This document shows, piece after piece, positions 1 through 6,477 of a DNA stretch of 9,462 nucleotides. The position numbers were made by a program, and so were the translations under genes. The stretch is from Ruminococcus sp. (GTDB taxonomy: Bacteria; Bacillota; Clostridia; Oscillospirales; Ruminococcaceae). The stretch covers positions 1 to 9,462 of the forward strand of contig JAIDNR010000383.1 of NCBI GenBank assembly GCA_029063695.1, in the 5' to 3' direction. Every line of letters begins with the position of its first letter. Within the stretch, counting starts at the first letter, position 1. The notes beneath the pieces were generated by a model. The model saw nothing but the letters and a program-made list of their open reading frames with translations, was not told the origin of the DNA and did no database searches.

Positions 1-1346
1 GCAATACCCGTAAGGGCTTTTATTTCGGCGAAACTTCCTATGCTGATTTTTACCGATATATCGGATTTTGCATTGACTATGCCGTCGGAAGTGATATAGT
101 ATGAAACGTAAATGCCAGTAATTTCAGCAGAAAAACTTTCCGAAATGGTATCGCCGATTTCAATTGTTTCTTCAAATGCTTCGTCACGGTCAGGCATGGA
201 GATACTTCCTGCTGAATCCGCACAAGCCATTGAATATGTCAGCATACCTGAGATAATAATCGATTTGCTGTCGTTTCCTATTCTTGTATTTATATTTTTC
301 GGACTGCACCACATTGCATAGATATTTTTCGGAACGGAATCTCCCTCGGCAAGTTTTGCGGTATGACGAAAATTTTCAGCATATACAACGGGCGGCTGTT
401 CTGCCTGAATCATGGAAAAATCAGTATCGCAAGGGTATACTGTTGAATACGCATCGGAAACAGCCATTATTTCGGAAGTCTTGACAGCACGGCATTTTAT
501 TTTCAGTTCGGGTTCAAATTTAAGTATGCGGTTTTCTCCGTTCTTATCGGCGGAGGGAGTAATATTACAGCTTATTGCTTCGGCGGTTACAGTACAGTCG
601 AAAGTCTCGTCAATTGCTTCCATATCAATAATCTGGCTGAAAGGAATTGAAAAATCCATTGATTCAATTGCAGAATTGCATGAATACAGCATTTTTATAC
701 TAATTTCACCTTTTGCAAGAAGTTTTCCCGAAATAATCTTCTTTTCGCATTCGTTCACAATACATTCGGAACGTATGATACTTGTAACGGTCGGCTGGGC
801 AGGGGAAAGCTCCGTTTCTTCGGTTAACTGGATAATCTTTTCTGCTGTCAGCTTCTTTGAGGCATATTTAATCGGTATCTTCTTTAACTGGATATTCATG
901 CCGAAAGCATCTGATATTACTTCCTGAGACTTTTCGCCTGTCACGTTTATTTTTACGGATACAGCTCCGCGAACATCGAGACGGCGTTTGTTTACCGCAC
1001 GGAAATTTACATGGTCTGTCTTTGCAGTGAGCTGAATTTCTGGTGAATCGGGACTTCTTCCAAGCTCAACGGCTTTTGAGAAGTTCTGACGTTGTGTTAT
1101 GCATTGAAGATTTCCGCCGTCTTCACTGCAATACAGAAGCTTTATATCGCACTGCAATTCGTATGTAAGTCTGTCGCCATTCACGGAATTATCGATAATA
1201 ACAGGACATACCTCACACTTCACAAGTCTGAAAATATCGGGATAGTAGTCGGGAAGAATATAGTCAAGTTCGATTCCCTGCTCCTGAATACCGCTGTAAA
1301 TGCGTTCTGTAGCAGGAATAGTTTCCCTGTTGATTTTAAAATCCAT
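1..1346 (-). CDS. DUF3794 (SPOCS) domain protein, SipL-like, 3' end outside window
   Basis: The reading frame starts at ATG 1346 and stays open for 448 codons to the window edge, so the C-terminus is missing. An AGGAGGT ribosome site at 1357-1351 decides the start. The N-terminus carries the DUF3794 signature LPDYYPDIFRLVKCEV (residues 31-46). Repeated beta-rich units follow at about 35-150, 185-290 and 340-440, each with an aliphatic/Gly strand such as SGKLLAKGEISIKMLYS. No signal peptide or membrane segment is visible. In endospore formers, SipL has such repeats followed by a C-terminal LysM domain that binds SpoIVA during coat and cortex assembly. A LysM domain would lie beyond the window here, so a SipL role cannot be confirmed. 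DUF3794 proteins also occur in Clostridia not known to sporulate readily. It lies just after the terminator of the small repeat protein, so it probably has its own promoter. Family assignment is firm; function is inferred. Confidence 0.85.
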   Translation of the reverse strand, partial: MDFKINRETIPATERIYSGIQEQGIELDYILPDYYPDIFRLVKCEVCPVIIDNSVNGDRLTYELQCDIKLLYCSEDGGNLQCITQRQNFSKAVELGRSPDSPEIQLTAKTDHVNFRAVNKRRLDVRGAVSVKINVTGEKSQEVISDAFGMNIQLKKIPIKYASKKLTAEKIIQLTEETELSPAQPTVTSIIRSECIVNECEKKIISGKLLAKGEISIKMLYSCNSAIESMDFSIPFSQIIDMEAIDETFDCTVTAEAISCNITPSADKNGENRILKFEPELKIKCRAVKTSEIMAVSDAYSTVYPCDTDFSMIQAEQPPVVYAENFRHTAKLAEGDSVPKNIYAMWCSPKNINTRIGNDSKSIIISGMLTYSMACADSAGSISMPDRDEAFEETIEIGDTISESFSAEITGIYVSYYITSDGIVNAKSDISVKISIGSFAEIKALTGI

Positions 1347-1411
1347 AGTGACCTCCTAAAAAAATGCTTTGTAAAAATATATTCACAAGGCTGTACAAGT
1401 ATGCCACTTTG

Positions 1412-1445
1412 TAAAAAATAAATCCCCGATTGATTTCGGGGATTT
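1412..1445 (-). terminator. Rho-independent terminator after the small repeat protein
   Basis: AAATCCCCGA (1420-1429) pairs perfectly with TCGGGGATTT (1436-1445) around a 6-nt loop, and one further A-T pair extends the stem. Read on the minus strand it is followed by six U residues (1418-1413). It begins 7 bp past the stop codon at 1453 and separates that gene from the DUF3794 gene. Confidence 0.9.
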
Positions 1446-1452
1446 AGTCTGA

Positions 1453-1608
1453 TTAATCTGAGTAGTTCTGTGAATCGCTGTCTGATTTATCTGTAAAACT
1501 CTTGTTGCCTGACTTGTCGCTCCAGCTGTTGCCGTTGGACTTATCAGTGTAACCGCTGTTCTTTGTGCTGTCTGTTGTTGTCTGTGTTGACTTTTTCTTG
1601 TGGCTCAT
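1453..1608 (-). CDS. 51-aa Ser/Lys/Asp-rich protein with nonapeptide repeats, unknown function
   Basis: I do not recognise this small protein. It starts at ATG 1608 after a GAAAGGCGG ribosome site and ends at TAA 1453. After a basic, Thr-rich head (MSHKKKSTQTTT) come three consecutive nine-residue units: YTDKSNGNS (20-28), WSDKSGNKS (29-37) and FTDKSDSDS (38-46). The tail QNYSD repeats the aromatic-Ser-Asp start of a unit. The pattern is aromatic, T or S, D, K, S, three variable residues, S. The (T/S)DKS core is spelled ACT GAT AAG TCC, AGC GAC AAG TCA and ACA GAT AAA TCA, so the repeat is conserved in protein but has drifted in DNA, which argues for real coding selection. Thirteen of 51 residues are Ser and there is no aliphatic core, signal peptide or membrane segment, so it should be disordered. 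It has a candidate promoter and a strong terminator of its own. Its neighbour is a DUF3794 gene; a spore or coat role is only a guess. Confidence 0.8.
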   Translation of the reverse strand: MSHKKKSTQTTTDSTKNSGYTDKSNGNSWSDKSGNKSFTDKSDSDSQNYSD

Positions 1609-1658
1609 TGTATTGTCCGCCTTTCAACGTTTTGCTGAGGTCTTAACCCCGCAACAGT

Positions 1659-1664
1659 ATTATA
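1659..1664 (-). promoter_or_regulatory. Candidate -10 box (TATAAT) of the small repeat-protein gene
   Basis: A perfect TATAAT lies about 44 nt (from the predicted transcription start) upstream of ATG 1608, in the gap after the anti-sigma gene. The best -35 at 17 bp (TGAATA) is poor and overlaps the anti-sigma stop region, so either an activator or another sigma factor may be involved. A perfect 12-bp palindrome, ATTTCATGAAAT (1670-1681), lies just upstream of the -10 and could be an operator. No terminator is visible after the anti-sigma gene, so readthrough is also possible. Confidence 0.5.
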
Positions 1665-1680
1665 AACAGATTTCATGAAA

Positions 1681-2793
1681 TTATTCAGCGGATTTTATTT
1701 CAGACAAATCAACAGTCATTTCTTTTATAACAACAGGCATGCCGTTTTCGTCGTCTTGCTGTAGGTTGCAGAATTTAACAATAACAGTATCAGTTGACGG
1801 CGGTTCAATACATTCTGCATATATGTTATTACCCATATCAACCGTCATTTCAAGATGTTTTAAACGATTGCCGTCTGCATCATACCACATTGCAAAAAGG
1901 GCATATTTCGGAATTTCAATAATTCTGCCACTCTCTTCAATCTCAATTTTCTCCTCATTCAAATCGTACTCTATCGGATAGTTGTAATTAACTGTCATCA
2001 TTGTGGGCGATATATCGTAAATTGTCGCAGTAAAACCGTCCTCGCTCTTGACGATGTTGCAGTTATTCATAAGCGACGTTTCAGGGGTTATTGTTGTTGT
2101 AAGCGTCATTCCGCCGATTGATACTCTGTCAGAAAAATAATTTTCGGCACAGCATATATCATTCATATGGACTTTAATTTCTGTCGGTTCTGTGAGTTTT
2201 TCGTCTTCGACAAGTATCAGAGTTATACTTCCCGTGAAACTGTTTTGTGCTCCTTCATCAAGTACCATATATCCATTAGCATTTGAAAGACAGCTATGAC
2301 TGTAATTGTAAATTCTGCCGTTGATTTCAAGTTCGGGTGCAAGATTGATAAAGCCATAATTTTCGGGATTTCCGTCTGTAAGACTTCCCGTAATTCCGAG
2401 AATAATCGTTCTTCCGTCGCAGTATACGCTGTCAATGCTGATTGATATATTCTCCGTGTTCTCCGTAACAGGTTCACTTAGGATTTCGGCATTATCGGCA
2501 ATTTTATCATAGTCCTTATGTTCAAATTTATTGATAGGAAATTCTCTGCCGTCGTCTGTAGTTACAGTTCTTTCCTTGATATTCCTGAGTTTGTCGAATG
2601 CACCGAGTTTATCAGCGGCAAAAACGGCAGTACCGCCGCAGGCTGCAACAGCAACGGCAACTATTGCAGCAACTCCCTTTTTATTTAATCTTATGTGATT
2701 CTTCCGTCGTTTACTCATGTTAAAAATCTCCTCTCTGCATCTTTCACTTGGTTCAATGCGGTCGGTGACTTTTCTATAGTCGTTCATATTCAT
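1681..2793 (-). CDS. DUF4179-type transmembrane anti-sigma factor
   Basis: This 370-residue protein has the build of a membrane anti-sigma factor. A short charged cytoplasmic segment (1-39, ending in basic RRKNHIRLNKKG) should bind the sigma factor. A single Ala/Val-rich membrane helix follows at about 40-60 (GVAAIVAVAVAACGGTAVFAA region), then a large beta-rich extracytoplasmic domain to 370. The segment just after the helix (about 61-150) looks like DUF4179, a domain found beside ECF sigma factors in Clostridia; this is recognition by eye. Its ATG at 2793 overlaps the sigma gene's stop in an ATGA junction, and a GGAGAAGG site sits upstream inside the sigma gene, so the two are translationally coupled. 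A second ATG at codon 3 is an alternative start. By family precedent it holds the sigma factor at the membrane until an envelope signal releases it. The ligand is not evident. Confidence 0.85.
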   Translation of the reverse strand: MNMNDYRKVTDRIEPSERCREEIFNMSKRRKNHIRLNKKGVAAIVAVAVAACGGTAVFAADKLGAFDKLRNIKERTVTTDDGREFPINKFEHKDYDKIADNAEILSEPVTENTENISISIDSVYCDGRTIILGITGSLTDGNPENYGFINLAPELEINGRIYNYSHSCLSNANGYMVLDEGAQNSFTGSITLILVEDEKLTEPTEIKVHMNDICCAENYFSDRVSIGGMTLTTTITPETSLMNNCNIVKSEDGFTATIYDISPTMMTVNYNYPIEYDLNEEKIEIEESGRIIEIPKYALFAMWYDADGNRLKHLEMTVDMGNNIYAECIEPPSTDTVIVKFCNLQQDDENGMPVVIKEMTVDLSEIKSAE

Positions 2794-3272
2794 AGTTCCA
2801 TACCTTCTCCCAATGATTTTTTCAGCAGATTTCTTGCTCTGTAAAGTCTTGTCTGTATGGCAGTTTCACTCTTGCCGAGTATTTTACCTATCTCCGCAAC
2901 TGAATAACCCTCATAATAGTAAAGATGTATAGCAATTCGGTATTTCGGAGAAAGTTCCATTACAGCGTGATATACTGCACTTTCCTCAGGTGATTCGTAC
3001 TTAAGATTTGCTTCTTCAAGCGAAACTGCATAGTAGAAATATTTGTATGTTATAGATTTCAGCAGGTCTTTGCATTTATTGACAGTAACTTTCATGAGCC
3101 ATGCCATTTCGGATTTTTCATCACTGAACTTTATATCCGCAGTAAATCTTTTAATAAAAGTCTCCTGAGTAATATCCTCAGCATCAGCCGTATTTTTGCA
3201 GTAGCTGAATGCAAGACGGTATACGGAGTTCTTGTATTTGTTGTACAGCAGCTCCATTTCATCGTTGCTCAT
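2790..3272 (-). CDS. ECF-type RNA polymerase sigma factor
   Basis: The 160-residue protein has the two-domain layout of group 4 (ECF) sigma factors. Region 2 (about 8-72) contains YKNSVYRLAFSYCKNTADAE followed by DITQETFIKRF, the core-binding and -10 recognition helices. A Glu-rich linker follows. Region 4 (about 104-155) has LSPKYRIAIHLYYYEGYSVA and the helix-turn-helix IGKILGKSETAIQTRLYRAR, which reads the -35 element. There is no region 1.1 or region 3, and the length is normal for the class. ATG 3272 follows AAAGGAG with 8 nt spacing. The gene overlaps the anti-sigma gene by four bases, the standard arrangement for a membrane-controlled ECF pair. It probably transcribes its own operon. 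The ECF subgroup and regulon cannot be told from this window. Confidence 0.92.
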   Translation of the reverse strand: MSNDEMELLYNKYKNSVYRLAFSYCKNTADAEDITQETFIKRFTADIKFSDEKSEMAWLMKVTVNKCKDLLKSITYKYFYYAVSLEEANLKYESPEESAVYHAVMELSPKYRIAIHLYYYEGYSVAEIGKILGKSETAIQTRLYRARNLLKKSLGEGMEL

Positions 3273-3308
3273 GGACTTATCTCCTTTCGTATGTATTGAA
3301 CCGGTTCT

Positions 3309-3337
3309 GTATATAAAACGATTTCGGAGACGGAAAT
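3309..3337 (-). promoter_or_regulatory. Candidate autoregulated promoter region of the sigma operon
   Basis: The gap upstream of the sigma gene holds no convincing sigma-A promoter. On the minus strand it contains GAAATCGTTTTATATAC (3325-3309), whose CGTT could be an ECF -10, with an ATTTC-N7-GAAAT inverted repeat (3321-3337). A very similar string, GAAATCTGTTTATAATAC, lies at 1674-1657 before the small repeat-protein gene. The assignment rests on this similarity and on the rule that ECF operons are often autoregulated. Confidence 0.3.
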
Positions 3338-3365
3338 ATCACATTTTTTTTGAAAAATTTTACAG

Positions 3366-3395
3366 ATAAAAAACGGAAGCATTACGCTTCCGTTT
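3366..3395 (-). terminator. Rho-independent terminator of the HD-amylase operon
   Basis: AAACGGAAGC (3371-3380) pairs perfectly with GCTTCCGTTT (3386-3395) around the 5-nt loop ATTAC. On the minus strand a run of U residues follows (3373-3368). It lies 13 bp beyond the amylase stop codon and isolates the sigma operon from the genes upstream. Confidence 0.92.
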
Positions 3396-3407
3396 CAGTT
3401 ATTTATT

Positions 3408-5018
3408 TCAGCTGAGCTTAACGAATCTTCTTACAGTACCGTCGCCGGCTTTTCCGCAGAAAATAGCCTTTGGTCTTGCCCATACAAGTTCTTCTCCGCC
3501 GATACGCTTGTAAATTACAAGTTCCTCATTGTTTTCACTGTGACGTGCCATAGCGATTACTTCGTACTCTCCGCCCTTGTAATGACGATATCTTGCACCG
3601 ATTACAACTTCCGTCTCAACGTCGTTGTCTGCTGCCTCAACAGGTACATTTTCAGTTGAAACCGTGTTCACAATGTCGTCAGATACAATAATCATTGCTG
3701 AGAACGGTGGCATATGGATATGAGCATTGCCGTTGTTTACGTCAATCTGATTTGCACTGAGTACGTCAACAAGTGCAGGGAGATGAGTCTGGAAATTGAA
3801 GTCATATTGATAATCAGCAAGATTGAGTGCGATATATACAGTCTGTTCACCGAGGGTTTTCTTGAAAAGAATCTGCTGATTTGTAATCTGCAATCTTTCA
3901 TAAGTGCCTGTTCTAAGTGCAGGATAAGCACGGTAGATGCGTCCGAGTTTTACGATGTGTCTGTAAAGACCCATGTTTTCACGTTCCATATCAGCGAGAT
4001 ACAGGCATGGACGGAGACCATCGTCGGAGTTGTTTTCCTTGCGTCCCTGAATACCGTATTCACTGCCATAGTAGATTGACGGAATGCCGGGCATTGTGTA
4101 CATGAGTGTGTAAATAAGCGGAAGATGTGCGGGATTTGCAACAGTGCTTGCAAGTCTGTTTACATCGTGGTTGTCAACGAAATTATAAAGATTGATATTT
4201 CTGTAGATACCGCCGTTTGCACCTGACTGGCGATTGATTGAGTAGTCGATTTCGTAGTAGTTCTTGTCATTGTGTGATGAATAGATACCCTTATAGCACT
4301 CATAGTTTGTTACACTGTCGAGCATTTCGGGATTTGCCCATCTGTTATAGTCACCATGAATAATCTCACCCATAAGCCAGAAGTCACGCTTCTTACCTTT
4401 ACAGAAATCACGGATTCTCTTGAAGAAATTGAAGTCGATACAGTCAGCAGCATCAAATCTGATACCGTCGATTCCGAAATGTTCAATCCAGTAGTTTACA
4501 GCGTCAATTATATGGTCGCATACGCCAACGTTGCGGAGATTGAGTTTTACCAGATTATAGTGACCGTTCCAGCCCTCATACCAGAAAGGGTCTCCGCATG
4601 GTGACTGTCCGCCGAAGTTGAGATTCTGAAACCAGTCACAGTAACCTGAACCCTGCATTTTTTCCTGAATATCAACAAACTGAGGGAATTTTCTGCCGAC
4701 GTGATTGAATACACCGTCAAGAATTACTCTTATTCCTGCTTTATGAAGTTCGTCACAGATATGCTTGAAAGAATCATTGTCACCGAGACGGCGGTCAATT
4801 TTCTTGTAATCAACAGTATCATAGCCGTGTTCAACTGATTCAAAAACAGGTCCAAAGTAAACAGCATCGACATTCATTTCTTTAAGATGAGGAATCCATT
4901 CGAGTACCTTGTCAAGACGATATGTTACTTCATTATTGCTGAAATCATTGAATTTCGGTGCACCGCAGAAACCAAGCGGATAGATGTGATAGATTATGGC
5001 GTTATCATACCAGTTCAT
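3408..5018 (-). CDS. GH13 alpha-amylase family glycoside hydrolase with C-terminal DUF1653 domain
   Basis: A 536-residue enzyme of the alpha-amylase clan. The (beta/alpha)8 barrel (about 1-375) shows all four classic GH13 regions: DGVFNH (101-106), GIRFDAAD (185-192, nucleophile D189), MGEIIH (216-221, acid/base E218) and FVDNHD (280-285, transition-state D285). The catalytic triad is intact. A short beta domain follows (about 376-446). After an acidic linker (about 447-473) the last 60 residues form a DUF1653 domain: YRHYKGGEYEVIAMARHSE (477-495), EELVIY, and RPKAIF. DUF1653 is usually a small stand-alone protein of unknown function. No signal peptide is present, so it should act in the cytoplasm on imported maltodextrins or on glycogen; the exact bond specificity (amylase, cyclomaltodextrinase, glucosidase) is not readable by eye. 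ATG 5018 follows AAGGAG. It lies 26 bp downstream of the HD gene and shares its promoter. No maltose transporter or regulator is nearby. Confidence 0.93.
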   Translation of the reverse strand: MNWYDNAIIYHIYPLGFCGAPKFNDFSNNEVTYRLDKVLEWIPHLKEMNVDAVYFGPVFESVEHGYDTVDYKKIDRRLGDNDSFKHICDELHKAGIRVILDGVFNHVGRKFPQFVDIQEKMQGSGYCDWFQNLNFGGQSPCGDPFWYEGWNGHYNLVKLNLRNVGVCDHIIDAVNYWIEHFGIDGIRFDAADCIDFNFFKRIRDFCKGKKRDFWLMGEIIHGDYNRWANPEMLDSVTNYECYKGIYSSHNDKNYYEIDYSINRQSGANGGIYRNINLYNFVDNHDVNRLASTVANPAHLPLIYTLMYTMPGIPSIYYGSEYGIQGRKENNSDDGLRPCLYLADMERENMGLYRHIVKLGRIYRAYPALRTGTYERLQITNQQILFKKTLGEQTVYIALNLADYQYDFNFQTHLPALVDVLSANQIDVNNGNAHIHMPPFSAMIIVSDDIVNTVSTENVPVEAADNDVETEVVIGARYRHYKGGEYEVIAMARHSENNEELVIYKRIGGEELVWARPKAIFCGKAGDGTVRRFVKLS

Positions 5019-5044
5019 AGTTTATTTTCTCCTTGTTAATAAAT

Positions 5045-5641
5045 TTATTTATTGCTTCCCTCAATAAAGTAAGAGGCTTCCATATCGGCGACATGAAGTG
5101 CAAACGCAAGAGGGTACATTTCAAGAGCCTTGCCGATAGTGTTTTTATCTTCAATTCCCGAAAAACCCATATGCCAGCGGATTGCACACGCTTCATCACG
5201 TGTAAGTCTGCCATCTCCATAAAGATAACCCGAAATTATATATACGGACTTTTCGCCGTGACCATACGGAAGCTTGTCATCTATAGTATAAACAGGATAT
5301 TTTTCCCACTTGCCCGTTTCATCATTTTTTCTGTTGCGGAGCTCCGTTGTATAGAAATTCACTTTGCATACATCATGCAGAAGTGCGACAATTGCAATAG
5401 ATTCGTCAGAAAAGTTCATTCCATAGAGTTCTCTGGTACGTGGACGTGAGAGGTAATCTTTCAGACAGTGATAGACGTTCACACTGTGTTCAACGAGTCC
5501 GCCTTCATATGAACCGTGATAGCGTGTACTGCTCGGAGCTGTGAAAAAGTCTGATTTCATGAGAAAATCCAGCAGCTTATCTGCTCCGGGACGTTTGATG
5601 TTTTCATTATATATTGATATAAATTCTTCTTTTGCTGTCAA
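5045..5641 (-). CDS. HD-domain phosphohydrolase, YhaM-like
   Basis: The protein (198 residues from the chosen start) carries a complete HD metal-binding set. Numbering from the upstream GTG frame start (5650), the candidates are H55 in GGLVEHSVNVY, the H92-D93 doublet in ALLHDVCK, H131 in PYGHGEKS, H160 in RWHMGF and D189 in LHVADMEAS. The order and wording (GGLxEHS, LHDxCK, GHGEK, HMG, LHVAD) resemble the HD half of the YhaM 3'-5' exoribonuclease family, but the N-terminal OB-fold of YhaM is absent. It could therefore be a nuclease or another metal-dependent phosphohydrolase; the substrate is unknown. The start is TTG 5641: the AAAGGAG site (5656-5650) overlaps the in-frame GTG at 5650, which cannot then be used, whereas TTG has an ideal 8-nt spacing. 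It is the first gene of the unit with the amylase. Confidence 0.8.
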   Translation of the reverse strand: MTAKEEFISIYNENIKRPGADKLLDFLMKSDFFTAPSSTRYHGSYEGGLVEHSVNVYHCLKDYLSRPRTRELYGMNFSDESIAIVALLHDVCKVNFYTTELRNRKNDETGKWEKYPVYTIDDKLPYGHGEKSVYIISGYLYGDGRLTRDEACAIRWHMGFSGIEDKNTIGKALEMYPLAFALHVADMEASYFIEGSNK

Positions 5642-5649
5642 TTTATTCA

Positions 5650-5656
5650 CTCCTTT
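5650..5656 (-). promoter_or_regulatory. Ribosome binding site that selects a TTG start
   Basis: AAAGGAG ends on the first base of an in-frame GTG (5650), excluding that codon as a start. The TTG at 5641 is 8 nt downstream, the usual distance. Confidence 0.75.
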
Positions 5657-5676
5657 CCGAAACGTAATTATAAATA

Positions 5677-5705
5677 ATTATATCATATTTCAAGGATTAA
5701 TTCAA
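5677..5705 (-). promoter_or_regulatory. Sigma-A promoter of the HD-amylase operon
   Basis: TTGAAT (5705-5700), a 17-bp spacer and a perfect TATAAT (5682-5677) lie directly upstream of the HD gene. The -10 is extended by a TGA just before it (TGATATAAT). The predicted transcript starts near 5670, giving a leader of about 29 nt to TTG 5641. This looks like a strong constitutive promoter. Confidence 0.9.
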
Positions 5706-5749
5706 GTATTTTTTGTTAATTATCAATTAAAAATTAATTCAGATAACTT

Positions 5750-6394
5750 TTATTTCAGCATACTTCTCAATGCTGCTTCGGCTTTGGAATAACCCTGTTT
5801 GTATGATTTCATATACCAGTATACGGCTTCGAGTAAATCCTTCTCAGTTCCCAGACCGTTTCTGTAGCATGAAGCAATATTGTACTGTGCCTGAAAATCA
5901 CCTTGCTCTGCGGACTTTTTAAACCATTCAAAAGCTTTTTCAAAATCTTTTTCAGTGCCTTTTCCGCTGTAATAACAGCCTCCGAGCATATTCTGAGCCT
6001 GAATATATCCTTTTTCAGCTGCTTTTTTATAGTATTCAAATGATTTTTTTAAATCCTGTTCAGTTCCCAGTCCACGCTCATAGAGGTGTGCAAGATTGCT
6101 TTGTGCGAGAGTAAATTCCTGTTCAGCCGCTTTAAGACACCATTCAAAGGCACGTTCGGGATTTCTGAGAGTTCCTATGCCTTCAAGATAACACACGCTT
6201 ACAGCATTCTGAGCCTCTGCATTGCCTTCCTCAGCAGACAAAAGAAACCATTTGAATGCTTTTTCACGGTCGTATTCAGTTCCGTTCTTACCATAGAAAT
6301 GATTGTCGCCCATCTGAAATTTTTCCTGTGCCGTGAATTTCAGATTTATCATATTGACTAAATCTTTTAAGTCCTTAATTATATCATTAGCCAT
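5750..6394 (-). CDS. Sel1-like repeat (SLR) protein
   Basis: The protein (214 residues from ATG 6394) is almost entirely Sel1-like repeats, 36-residue alpha-alpha units related to TPRs. A degenerate first unit (about 25-58, with EKAFKWFLLSAEEGN) is followed by four regular ones at about 59-94, 95-130, 131-166 and 167-202, each fitting AQxxLxxxYxxGxGTExDxxKAFEWxKKAAEQG. Such solenoids bind other proteins and have no catalytic role. The N-terminal 24 residues are charged. No signal peptide is visible, so it is probably cytoplasmic. ATG 6394 has an AAAGGA site 8 nt upstream. An alternative in-frame TTG at 6457 has an even better AAGGAG at 7 nt and would add 21 residues. The gene lies 83 bp after tex with no clear promoter between, so it is probably cotranscribed with tex. 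Its partner cannot be inferred. Confidence 0.88.
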   Translation of the reverse strand: MANDIIKDLKDLVNMINLKFTAQEKFQMGDNHFYGKNGTEYDREKAFKWFLLSAEEGNAEAQNAVSVCYLEGIGTLRNPERAFEWCLKAAEQEFTLAQSNLAHLYERGLGTEQDLKKSFEYYKKAAEKGYIQAQNMLGGCYYSGKGTEKDFEKAFEWFKKSAEQGDFQAQYNIASCYRNGLGTEKDLLEAVYWYMKSYKQGYSKAEAALRSMLK

Positions 6395-6477
6395 ACAACC
6401 GTTCCTTTCTTTATAAATAATCGGAAATGCGAAATTGAAATTATTTAATAAAAACAATTCCGCACTCCTTAGTAAAA

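Noticed and set aside
412..927. A 171-codon open frame on the plus strand
   Set aside because: It is antisense to the DUF3794 gene, has no ribosome site, and its product has a composition typical of a shadow frame.
1357..1411. A sporulation sigma (E or K) promoter upstream of the DUF3794 gene, from CATACTTG
   Set aside because: The match to the -10 consensus is partial, and no -35 element at the right distance could be found; it would overlap the preceding terminator.
5716..5730. Palindrome TTAATTATCAATTAA as terminator of the Sel1 gene
   Set aside because: The stem is only six A-T pairs and no U run follows on the minus strand.
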